Origin: Scatophagus argus
Lineage: Eukaryota; Chordata; Actinopteri; Scatophagidae
Reading direction: 5' to 3'
DNA: 64,000 nt
NCBI RefSeq assembly: GCF_020382885.2
Contig: NC_058513.1
Coordinates: 16,393,641-16,457,640 of the forward strand
The notes below the pieces were generated by a model. It saw only the letters and a list, made by a program, of their open reading frames with translations. It did not search any database and had not been told where the DNA came from. The position numbers were made by a program, and so were the translations under genes. Positions 24,821-37,500 of the stretch are shown one piece after another (within the stretch, counting starts at the first letter, position 1; each line of letters begins with the position of its first letter).

Positions 24821-27800
24821 CTGTGAGAGAAGAAAATGGGATGATTACGTCAGGAGTCATAATTTTCCTTTTGTTTATCAGCTATAAAAAGTGTTTGAAG
24901 GGTGGGATGAATTTCAAAAAACAATTTAAAATACCTGCGTAAATGCCCAAAGAGGAGTTTCATGGTGTCACGATTTGGATCAGGAAGTGAGACGACCAGT
25001 TCATAAATGCTACACAGTTTTGCGTTGTAATCAGGAATTCCTGAGAAAACAGGACAAAAGTTATTTATCTGTTGTGAATATAATTTACATCTACCAAACA
25101 TCAACTGCAATATTAATGTTAATTTAAATGTTTGCTGTTCAAAATGTGGATTCAATCATCTGCTTACTGATGGCTGAGATGAACTTGTTAAAGTGGCTGT
25201 ACGGGAAAAGCGGCTCTGGAAGCTCTCGGAAAAACAGCTTCAGCGCTCCGGTGATGACGTGAACGTCCTCCCACTGGCCGTCCTCGAGGTCCAGTTCCTC
25301 TGTTTGAACACAGCAGGTGCGCAGCTCATTAAAGCACAGCAGGGGGCGCTGCTGTCAGTGAAATACCACACTGAGATCCTTCACTGTCCTATGAATGCTC
25401 AGCTTTCTCTGTGTGTGCATTCACTGACCGAATTATAAAGTTGAAAACACGTTAACGTTACCATGATCAGCCTTGAAGCGTAGTTTCTGAATGACGGCCA
25501 GGTTCCCACTCACTCTGTAGAGTCCATCAATGTCCAAACCTGTGCATCAATCACGTCGACTTCCATGTTACACAGCAACAAGACTTCAATATGATTCAGG
25601 CAGCGATACAAGCAAGGCAGATTACCTCTCTTTTCCACTGCTTTGATGCACTTCTCCACAAAAGTTGGAACTGTGGTCCTCTCTTGTGTACACAGCGTGG
25701 CCAGATGGCAACCGAACACGTTGTCTACGGGGAAAACAACATTAGTTCTATCAGCAGCAGTAACAGTAGTAGTCGCTGTTGTAACAGGATTCTCATGCTG
25801 TTACAGACATCATTATTAAAGATACTGTAAATCCTTGTAACACATAAGATAAGAAGACAGAATGAATAAAATACTCAGTTTAGGAAAATGTAAACAGAAG
25901 GAAATATAGGCCGAAATGCAGCTGCTTTAAGTGTAGTGCATGTCAAACTTCAAGTAAAAACTATAAATGACATTCTGGAATTTAAATAATAAAATAATAC
26001 ATAATAAACATATATAATATATGCAGCAGGAAATGAGTACAAAATAAATACAATTTGTACAAGCAGAGACAAACACAGAGTAACAGAACAAACAAAAAAA
26101 GTCCCATAATGCGTTATCACACAGACAGCACTAAGACTGTGCAGGCTGAGTTAGCACGTTAGCTACTCCTCCAACAAACTATAGGAACTTCATTTAAATA
26201 TGAAAATCAGTGTCCATAAGGATGATTTGTTCAGTAAGGAAATTTAAACATGCTTCTTCTGAGCAACACTGCAAAGCACAACTGAGCATCTCGATGGCTT
26301 TATTGCATTTAGGTTATATTATATGTTTTGATGTTTTGGGGGTTTTTTATGTTGCATGTTGTCAACTAAAAGACCTGAACTGAAATGTGCACTGGAACAT
26401 AGAAAAACAGCTTGTTTCTAAACACGTGTGTAACCACAAACACGAGTGTTCAAAGTGTGTCGGGGTGAAAGTCGTGTATTTCACAAGCTTGCTTGGCTGG
26501 TTTTCTCTCTTTTGCTTCCATTCAGATGAGCCACAGCCTGACGTGAACCACATCACGTTCCGGCCATCCGAAACCGTACCTCGGATGTAGCCTTTCTCCT
26601 TGACGGACTGCAGCGTGGGCCGTTTCATGAGGAACTTCATCAGCTTGGTGCGAACCCTCTTCTGGTCCGCGTCTCCAGCAGAGCTGGATGAGGGTGTGAC
26701 AGTCACCCTGGAGGCTGGAGTAAAGCCACATTAGACATTTATAGACGCTGCCTGTAATTGTAGCCTAACTGGGTCAAAACGACGACATCATTCACGCTAC
26801 TTACACCTTCGCTTCTCCACGCTGCCTCCGGACTTGTCGTCTCGTGCTACATCGAAACCTGCTATCTTCTCGTATAAGTCGCCGTCCTCCTCCTCTGAGT
26901 GATGGTCCTGGTACTCCTGAAGCACAGACGTACAAAGTGACTAAATTTCTCACAGTTAAACTTGAATTAAAAAGTATTTCATCAGGGTATTTGAACCTCC
27001 ACTACACAAATCTTATTCCTCTCGAGTTATTTTGTCTGTGAATCAGTCCTGAAACTATTTATTTTTTAAAAATAACAGAATATTTCCAATGTAAATCAAC
27101 TTGTGGAAAATAGTTTCTAAAAATAAAATGTCAGTGCTGCAAGCTAGCATATTTGTTCTTGTTTTAAATAATGTCGAATTGTCACAGGGAGAAACTTCTC
27201 GGTAAGAAGGAGATTTATTTATTTATTTATTTATTTTGCAGTTCGTTGTGAATAATTTTGGCCAATGAAAGGTCTCACCAGTTGTCGTATGGTGTCCGTT
27301 AAGACTTTGTGCCAGTCATTGATGATGCTCTCTGTGTCGTACTGAATCAAAAACTCCACGCCGTTCTTGCCTTTTAACTGGAGATAACGAGATACAATTC
27401 ATCAAACTTACTTTGGGGGAAAATAATTACATGAATCACATAATCTTACCCGTATTTTCATGTTGGGGTATAAACACACGAGCTCAAGTTATATTTGAGA
27501 AGCAGAAATACACAGTATAAATCATACAAAAAATAACAAAGCTAAAAATATAAACACACGTGTTATAACGGGCACCGCATTACGTTTCACGTCAACAAAC
27601 CTCTAAAACATTCTTTTTGCTTGATTTGTCCTTCGAGGCCCAGCCAATCGTGGCTCCTCGCAGGTCCACCGTGAACTCTGGAACAATCTGATTGGTCTTG
27701 TTCTGTATGGAGTTAAAAAAAAAAAGAAGAAGAAGAAGAAGAAAAAAACACAGCTGTTTACGAAACTGACGGCGCCGCATTCCAAGAAACACAAGTTACG

Positions 27801-30800
27801 TAAAACAAAAGCTGCAGCAAGCTGAACGCCAATCCGAGCTGGTTTTTTTGTTTTGTTTTGTTTTGTTTGTTTTTCTTACAATCAAACCATTGGAACTATA
27901 TTTTTTTAAAAAAACATTACAGGGGAAACAAACAAAGACAAAAATAAAACAATAAAGAGGTAATTCAGTCTATTACTTCCCACCCGGTCGAACCCTCTGA
28001 GAAATGCACAGAATGCCACATGAGCAGGTATGAGGCATTCAGGTGTCAGAGCTCGCTCACCACTTTACTGTGGTGAAAGTACTTATACCACACTGAAAAT
28101 ACTCCATGACAAGCAGAAGTCCTGCACTGTAAAAAAAACCCACATTTCTCCTCTCACCTGTAATGCTGTTTAACCATCTAAATTAGTTTGGTGTGAGCGG
28201 TTCTGAGACATCCGACTTTTGGACATAATGGAACGAGATGACGCTTCACTCGTGGTGCTCAAAGCGCCCAAAAAATTAAAAATATCATTTGAAAAACAAT
28301 ACAGCATGGTCTCTTTCCAGAAACCATGACCTGCTTACTCAAGATAGTCCACAGAACTAGTTGTGAGCAGTTTCACGAAGGAACTACCTTCTTTCTACGA
28401 AACTACACAGTTTCACTGCACAGCGAAAACGCACACCTGCTCACAAACGAGAAGCTCGCACTCGCTCATCACAGGACGTAAACATTAAAGGCGTCCTCCT
28501 CGGATGAGCTGTAACGCAGACGGTACCTCAGAAACTCTGGGACTCGAGCCAGAACAATCTAGACGAACCAACAGCAGTAACAGCAAACTTGTGTGTTTTT
28601 CAGTTCGGGGTGAGCTGTCCCTTTAAGCAGTAAATGTAGTGGAGTAAATCAAGTGCAATATTTCCCCCTGAATTGCGGTGGAGAAGAAGTATAACGTAGT
28701 AGAAGAGAAAAAACTTGGTTACATTCCAGCACTGCGTACAAACACAGGAGTCCTCTATAATTAATGCTCATATCGTACCGAGGCCCCCGTAGTCGCAGAC
28801 TTCGGGTCTTTGTGGAATGTCAGCACTCCCCCGTGGAGAACCGTCCACGTCTGGGTCCAGTTTTTCCTGAAATGGGAGAGGGAGGTATAACCATTCATTA
28901 CCACAGAACAAAGCAGTGGAGAGCTGCAGGGGAGATGACACATGACTCCAAACCGAAACACTCCAAGCGAAGCTTTAGCTTACCGTACTTTCTTGCCGTT
29001 CTCACACACTTTAGTTTTGTTGAGAATTCCTGCTTTCTCCAGGTTCTGCACCTGAAAATGCAAAACATCATGACATCTTAATTCTCTATGGACTGCTGGT
29101 GACTGCTAGGCTTACGTGCAAAGTTATGCAATGATATGAGAGACATGCAGTTCTAGTCATGACGCATGAACGCAAACTTCACCAACAGCCACTCGTGCAG
29201 ATTAACGTCAACAGCATTACAGTACGAGACAGAACTGATGACTCAATCGTCAGTCCATGTTTCCCAGGAAGAAACTCGACCCCAGAGGCCGGGAACTGAA
29301 AAGATGTTTTGGTTTGATTATTTGGTAAATTGTGCCAAAAGATGAGCAAAAATTCAACACAGAATATTTAACAGAATATTTAGTCTGTTGTGTGTATGAT
29401 TAAAGGGTAAGACTGCCATCGTTCTGTCGAGTCGAGCGCAGTTAATTGTAACAAAAATGTTTTGTTTTTTTAAAAATGGGTCACAATATCTTTCAGCTCA
29501 GTAACTTTCTGGGCACTGCAGTTGGATTTTAACTGCAGATTTGCTGAGCACTTCAGGCAGCAGGACAGTGAATTGGAAATAATTCAGAATAAACTACGGT
29601 GTGTTAGTTCATGGCAATAAAGAGCATTTAACAAAGTACAACAATGTGCCTTGTTTTTGCTGTTGTTTTTTTGTTTGTTTTCCTACAGATTTTGGTCATC
29701 AGTGGAGCTTTGGAGGACAAAGAACCTAATCGACTGTTGGATTGGCACTTTTCGTGAGAGATTAGAAATGTAGAATATCACCAGACAGATCTTCCAGTAC
29801 ATATTATTATTTTTGCGGTTGGCAATTTGTCAGCGACAATGGAAAACAAAAAACAATTGTGGAGACGTTTAACAGTCATTAAGGATGACTGTAAAGCAGC
29901 ACGTTCTGGAACGGTGTGGCTCTTTATTTTTAGGCTTCTCCGTCATCACAGCTTCTGCTTTTGGTTGTTCGCTGTACATCTTCAGATCTAAAATCTGCAA
30001 TGAAATGTGTGGCGGATTACCCCCTGAACTACCTGGAATAACAATTATAGTAACGGTGCATTTTATTTATAGGCAGCTTTAGCTCAAGGCCACCTTACGA
30101 GACACAGACATTCAGACATGACCTCAGACCTCATTGTGGGACGGATGAAAATGGGCTGAGGTGAAACAAGTGTACCAAATGCTCCTTGGCTGATCTAAAG
30201 TCACACCTTTTGCCCACCATAGATAGACGCTGCTATCTATGCATCGAGCGCATGTGACTGCTCAAGCTAACAACCCACATTATAGCGCAGCCACCTCGAG
30301 GTCAGATAGTAGCGCTTCCTCCCGGGTTTAAACCCAAAAGCCTTAAGAGAGAGAGACACAGAACGGCGTTCAGATGCACGGGGAAGGTCACCATCAGCGT
30401 GAATAACTAAAGTCTAAACAGACTGGAGACTGAAGTCAAACTCACGTTATGATGCATCTCGGGGGAGTTTCCTGTGCTGGAGCTGTCGCTGCTGTAGTCT
30501 GACGTGTTCCTCCGGTGAGTTTTGACGAACCTCTGAACAGCAGGGCAGAACAACGGAAGGAGACTTTAGGACTTGAATTCAGAATAATAACCAGAAATCA
30601 CCAGATAAGATTTCACATTTCCTTGGTCTCTGTTGAAGCTGTGATTGTGGGAATTAAAAAAACCACGGTAACATACAGTAGCAAATGGTCAAAAATGCTT
30701 TTATGTGTATGTGCATGGAAATTTCATGCGTCCACACACTTTTGCTCATGCAGGGTTCACACCATGTATGTCCGACATCTGTTCAGTGTGTGTGTGTGTG

Positions 30801-31113
30801 GGGGGGGTGACTGTGGGATGAACCCAGAGGTCAACCCTTCCACTGCTGTGCCCTTGAGCAAGGCGCTGAACCCTTGACTGCTACAGTTGAGCTTCTCAGT
30901 GAGAAAACAAAACCCTTATTTGTGTCCAGCTCTCCCACTGCACCTCTGATCTCGAGCTGCACCTGTAAATATGAGAGCACTACAGGTGATTTGACTTGCT
31001 AAATAAGGGTTCAAAAACGTGGGAGTGTCAGTTGTTAAACAGGAACTCACCCACACTACTTCTGCCTGACTAAAGCTTTGTGTTGAAGCTTGCCAACGTG
31101 TACTTACAGGTGC

Positions 31114-31161
<48 letters not shown>

Positions 31162-34100
31162 GTGTGTCTGTACCCCATCGTCCTGGCCTGAGCTGAACTG
31201 TGCAGGTCCCATGGTGTGCCTCCAGTTTTTGATGACTGACGCATTATCTGGCTCGAAGCCATTCTCCATCCTGGACTGGCCAGGACCTACAGGGGCCTGC
31301 AGGGTGTAAAGCACAGTTTAGTTTCATTTAACTTCTTCCTGCCTTTTCGGCTGGATTCATGTCCACAATGACTCATATTGTCATCTTCTGTACATCCTGA
31401 ACAAACTGGTTTTCAGCGAGGATCTTTACCTCGGGCAGGTTCCACTGAGACCTTGTGCCGTCTCTCAGGTAGTAGTAGGTCTGCCCTTGATCATCCACAG
31501 ACTTGATCCACTGTTACATAACAAATATGTCTCAGTTAATGACTATTCAAAACCATCAATGTTTTCAAAATAATAAGTTTAAAGTATACACAAAGCAACT
31601 TTAGTCTACAGTAGCTCATATTTATATATTTACTTTCCACAACTGATAATTTGATAATTCCACAATAGCTGTGTGACTGAATGGAGAACATTTGTTCTTC
31701 CACTATCTGAAAAAGCGACAGACCGCCATGAAATGTTGTACAAAGATTCGCGGCCCCCCCAGACGGAGTCCCCTAATAAGTCCGGGCATCACCATGAGGC
31801 TGATCTTTGTGGTTCTGAGTGAAACAGATGCAGTTTGGATCGCCATGAAATTTGGTACAGACAGAAATTCTACTCTTCCCGTCTGCCTTAAATGTACGTT
31901 GTGTTCAGTGCTAACGTCAGCATGCTAAGGGGGTGGAAATGGCGCACATGTTGCAGCATGTTTAGCAGTGGCTAACAGAAAGTATAACTTCACAAATATG
32001 CAAACATTTTCACAGCTTCTTCTGTCACTGCTTGTGTAAACACAATGAATGTCTGTGAGGAGAGACGGTTTGACAGCGCGCAGGCTTTCTACGCCTTGTT
32101 TTAAACCTAAGCAGGCCTCAAGACTGAAGACAGACCAGAGCAATCGCATATCACAAACATCATGGGGGAAATATCTGTTAATGTTGGCCTCAGTGTTTTG
32201 CAGGATAAAATGAAGGCCATCTAACTGTGTTTAGGACCTTCTTCCTCCATGTCCCTCAGTGCTTATCAGTCTGTCCTTGGCGCTACCTGCTCTGCGGAGT
32301 GTTCACTGGTGAACACCCAGGTCCCGTTGGGATCCACAGTGAGGTTCCAGCCAGGTGGGGTGCTGCGGTCCAGGATGGCTCGGGGGATGACTGTCCGGCT
32401 CACGTGGCTGAGGGTGTACTCTTTAGGGAGGGTGGGAGGAGGGCCCCTAGCGAGGAGATCCTCGTAGGCTTCTGATTGATCAGCAGCTGGGTAATCCTCC
32501 GTGGGGTAGTCCTCCTCAGGTAAAGGAGGCTGGGGAACGTAAACATGGCGGAAAGACGGCACACGTTAAACACACCCACAAATACATTCGGTTCAGTTTT
32601 TGTGTTGAAATGTTGCTACATCTACAACAATGTCAGCTGAATAATTTCCCTCTTTGGCCTTGACACAGAGCTCAATGACTTTTCCATGACTTTGATTAAT
32701 AAGTCTCAGCTATTCTGAGACCTCAAAGTATTATTCTTCCTTGGCCCATTAATGTTGTGCTCTCACTAACAAAAAAAAAAAAAAAAAGACATTGTGGGAC
32801 AGGAAAGGGGTCACTTGATGCTTGTGTAAAATTATTAACCCCCCACACCCCCAAAACTTAAAAAATTCAAAACAAGAATAAATGTACAGTACATGTTCTG
32901 TTAAAGTTGGGCCCGTTCTGCACTGGTGCTGTGAGCTTTCCTCCTGAAAACGAGTCCAGTCTGCTATGTAGGTGCAGGAGATTTAATTCCATTAAAAGCA
33001 GACTGTATTTACAGCTTTCCCCTGGGTGAAGCTAAAACAGGAAAAAGAAAGAGGCTAAGTGGAGCAGCCAGGCTGTTCTTACCGGCCCATCCTCGTGAAA
33101 CCTGTGCACACTCATAGGCTCCATCAGAGGGGGATACGGGCTCAGCTGCTCGGGAGGCTCCCAGGACGTCTCCCCAGACATCGGGTTGTAGAAGTAGGGC
33201 CGACCGCTGGTCTCATCCACCAACTGCTCCCAGTCTGAGGTCCACACAGGAGGGGGGGAGGCGGTGGATGACGCAAGGGTAGGAGACAGAGGAGGCGAGG
33301 GGGAACAAGGCTCCTCCGTGGGGAGCGACTCAGGGTCTGTGGGGGAGTCTACAAAGGGGTTGTCCCAGGTGGTTTGCCCCGTGGTGGGGTGGTAGTAGTA
33401 CTCCTGTCCACTTTCTTGGTCAACATGCACCTCCCATCCCTCTGGGTCAAGGTAGGAGGGCGAGTAGGACGAAGGAGCCGAGGGAGGGGACTCGGAGATG
33501 CTTTGTCGAAGTTGTGCTACATTGACGTACACGGCTGACTGGAGGCTTTCATTGTTCACCTGCGAAAAGGCCGAAAAAACGCAGATGTAAAAACTAAAGT
33601 TAACGTAGGACCAGTACCTGGGTGCTTCTGAAAATACACTTTTTAAAGTAGAACAAGCTGGCACGTGGCAGTCGTGTCACTTTTACGCAGCATTTTACAA
33701 GGAAAAAGCATCGTCAAGTAGCAGCCATCAGCCCACTGTGCTCATTATAGCTCTTTGTATGTCAACCTTCCGCATCTTACAAAGCAGCAGAGCACAGGAA
33801 GTAGCATACAGCTGCCAACAGAACACACACACACTCCACAGAGGTGTTCCTCATACAAAAATAGAAATAAAAATAATACCTCATACTAGTGTCAATTTCT
33901 TTCACACAATAACATCCACAAACAAGATTCAAATTCACAAAACAAAAAGACTAACATCCTCACCAATGACAACCTCTGACCACAGGCCGACTGCAGAGCA
34001 CTAAAATGCTTAAACTACATGCCCCTTAATGAACACCCCCCCACCACCACCAACACCTTCAGTTTTTTTCTGTTCTAATTGAAACCACATTTTCTGTTTG

Positions 34101-34504
34101 CTGGAGACATGCAGTTGTAACCTCCCTGTCATGTTACTCCGGCAGGATGTGACATGCAAAAAGAGACCAGAACATCACAACTAATTTGTATAAAGAACAA
34201 AAAGAAGAGTGAAACCGGGGGTGTGACGAAAGGCCTGCAGCGCTCGGAAACTGTGACGCAACGACGGCTCCATCTGAAATGAGCCCAGCTGAAATAAAAA
34301 CAATCCGATCTCTCTCTGAGCTCTTCTTCTCTCACCTGAGCTCCGCCGGGACCGTTCAGCCTGACCGCGAGGCTCCTGGGACGTGACGCCCTGCAGGGTA
34401 TTTCGCTCGCCCTCATGGTGGCACAAATGCAGTGAGATCGAAGGCTGATGAGACTGAGCCTCTAACTGCCTCAGGCTTTATCTTTACCAAGACTTGAGAC
34501 CTGT

Positions 34505-34542
<38 letters not shown>

Positions 34543-37500
34543 CATCACTGTGCTAAATATGAAACACCATCCTGCATGACATCTCCTCGATGGCTGTAGT
34601 TACTTTTAAACATATCACGTTGTTCAGTGGACAAAGTCTGACAGCACAGAGAGGAAGTTATCTACACAAATCCCCACACAAAGTTGATTTTTCTGTTATT
34701 CTTTCACAGCAACCCGGCTTATTCTTTCTTGTTGAGCGCAACAGACATGCCTTTCTGGTTGAACACAATATTCTTGCTGCAAAGACAATGACTTTTTCTC
34801 TTAGTTTTAGGATGATATTGTGGATTTTCCAGATTACACTGCATTAAACAGTACCTGAGCTGAGGAGCTAACACGAATTTAACTTACGACAACTGAGAGC
34901 GTTTGTGGACTCTGGATTTCACGATGAACCGCGTGTTTGTCACCCGTCTGCTCAAACTTGCCGCTTTGCTCGTTTTGCTTCATCATTGATCCCATTATAA
35001 CCGTGAGGCAATCGATGTGCACAGCCAGACAACTGACCCGGAAACGGATTGATTCCAAACAAGGCACAGAGGCAGACAGAGGAAATGAAAGAGCTGCATC
35101 ATTGATCTCTGAAACGGCCACACTGGAATGTCCCCATCCTACACGCCACGAAAAGGAAAACGATAGACGCACATCAACAACAGCTCTGAAGGGAAACGTC
35201 GCTGAGCATGTAAACACGCCAGTTCATCTACATTTACCCAAGCAGTATACTTAAGCTCAGTGTTGTGGCACTTCACATTTATTTGACAGCTTTAATTGCG
35301 AATTCTTTTTGAAGATTCTACGTAGAAAAATGTTTATTTCCCCATAAAACTTAATGCAAAGATTAACCAGTTTCAAACAGTTTTGGCTTTTGGTGAGATG
35401 CCTATGAGTTGTTCGACCAAAGAGACATTTTCCCTCTAAACTTCTCAGATCATATCTTTCATTCATGACCACCTCTCAGATTTATCCTGTGACTTACTGG
35501 CGGTTGACCTTATTAGCTTTGAAAACCACTGAAACACATAACTTTACATAAAGAAGTTAAAGCTATCTCCGTCTTGGCCAGTACAGTAAGCGAGTTTTCT
35601 TTCCTGAGGATGGTGGTGGATGCCTACTGTGTCTCTGATTGGCTGACCCAAAACAATTATTAGTCCTCACACCTAAACCTAACCAACCCAACCAACAAAG
35701 GCGACGAGCGGGAGCCAATCATCGTTCCATCCGCGTCCCAGGAAAAGAAAACTGGCGACAGTAAATAACAGTAAAATGTTCAATCAACAGTTTCATAATA
35801 TGCATAAATTCATCACTCATACGGGAAACTTTTCTGTTGTTGTTTGTTCATGTTTGTGTTTTCACTTAAAAGTTCTAAACGCAGTACTTGAAAAGGATTT
35901 CTAAACACCCAAAGTTTTGGTGCTTTTGCTTCAGTTAAGGATCTCGACAATCTATACACAGCTCGTTCGAAGTCCTAGTTAGCATCTTAGCAGCGTAAAC
36001 CCGTCTGCTGTCTTCACCATAAAACACAAAATGTCCTGAGGAAAAAGCCAATTTTGTTTCGTTCCAAAATGTTCAGTCACTCTTGCATTTTGTGTGGCAT
36101 TACACATCATAACACGTGTTCCCTGATCCGGCTATTGTGATTGTAAAGAGTTTCCAAACCGAAAGACTCGATGACCGCAGCTGCAAAGAAACAAAACCAT
36201 CAAATTCAGAGCTAAACCCATGAATACAGACTTTCTCTCGCCCGCTTTAGGTTTTAAATGACATTTTTGAGACCGAAGCCCGTCGAGGAACACATAAATG
36301 GCTGGTTAACATCCAAACTAAAACATCAACACCAACGTTCATCATGGCTGAGCTCTTGAGCGGCGGCTGTCGCTGCACACTTGACTCAGGAAAAGAAACA
36401 CGAGCAGAGGCGGCACTTTTACGCAAAGCAGGAAGCAAGACCGTTATCAACACACACAGAGACAGATGATCACAAAAGCTGAAATTTTATCACGTAGTGA
36501 TAATAAAGCTTCTTTGATGTCAGCGTGATCGCCTACCTGAGGGACCACCGGTAGAGTCAAACCCCGCTTGGCCCGCTGACTCAACTGAACCCTGGAGTAC
36601 ATGTCCACCATGTTTACACACTTCTACTCAGAGCAGCCATGTATCCAAACGAGCACCGAACCCAAGCAAGTCAAGCGCGCAACCGCGTTCGATCGACTTG
36701 TGCTGTTAGAGAGGCGAACGTGTACGTTCATCAACGCACCCTCACACACACATCCTCCTCTCGCAGCCGTGACTGTCGCAGCCCAGATAGAAAGGAGAAC
36801 TGTGACAACAGCAGCAGGAAAGCACTGGGCGAGGAGTGTGTAAGAGTGTGTGGGGGTGGGTGGGTGGGTGGGTGTTTGTCTGTTGATGTGCATCAATTCC
36901 TGTGAAGGATAGAGGGTAGAGGGTAACAGTCTGAGTCCAGGAGCCGAAAGCAGAAGGAGACAATGAAAACAGAAGGATTAACGTAAACACTGCGGGTCAC
37001 TTTAACCTACTTCCTGCTTGTGTGCCCATACGATAGAAAAAAAGGACCCGTCAAGTCTACATGACACACCTTTTACTTTCAGAAATACGCTCCAAAGAAG
37101 AAAGAGTTTTGCTCTATGTGTGCAGCAGCTGTGCAGCATTTGGCCCCCCACTGCTGGATCACTCCATTAATAAAGAGGGGAATTAAGGGAAGTAATCATT
37201 TCCCACAACGATATGGGAGAGCTGCTTCTGACAGGCTGCTCTGAAGAGACATCGTGTTGGGTGAACGCTTGAAACGGGAAGTCTAATTTAAGGACCAATT
37301 GTTCAATCAACACTTCCTTCTACATTAGCCGAGTGCAGACATCAGGCGGGCCAAATTGTGGCTTTTTTTGTGGAGGCTTTTGGGGTCAGGGTTAATCTGA
37401 AATTAGGTCTGAGGCTTGTGGGGAACGCTGACTGCTACCTCTATGCTTATGCTATGCTTAGTGTGTTTTTACAGCAGTGTAAGAGCATATATGGAGGGTT

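Noticed and set aside
30916..31314. 132-aa minus-strand frame
   Set aside because: It is arhgap27 exon 5 read through its donor into a CA repeat. Only 31174-31296 is coding.
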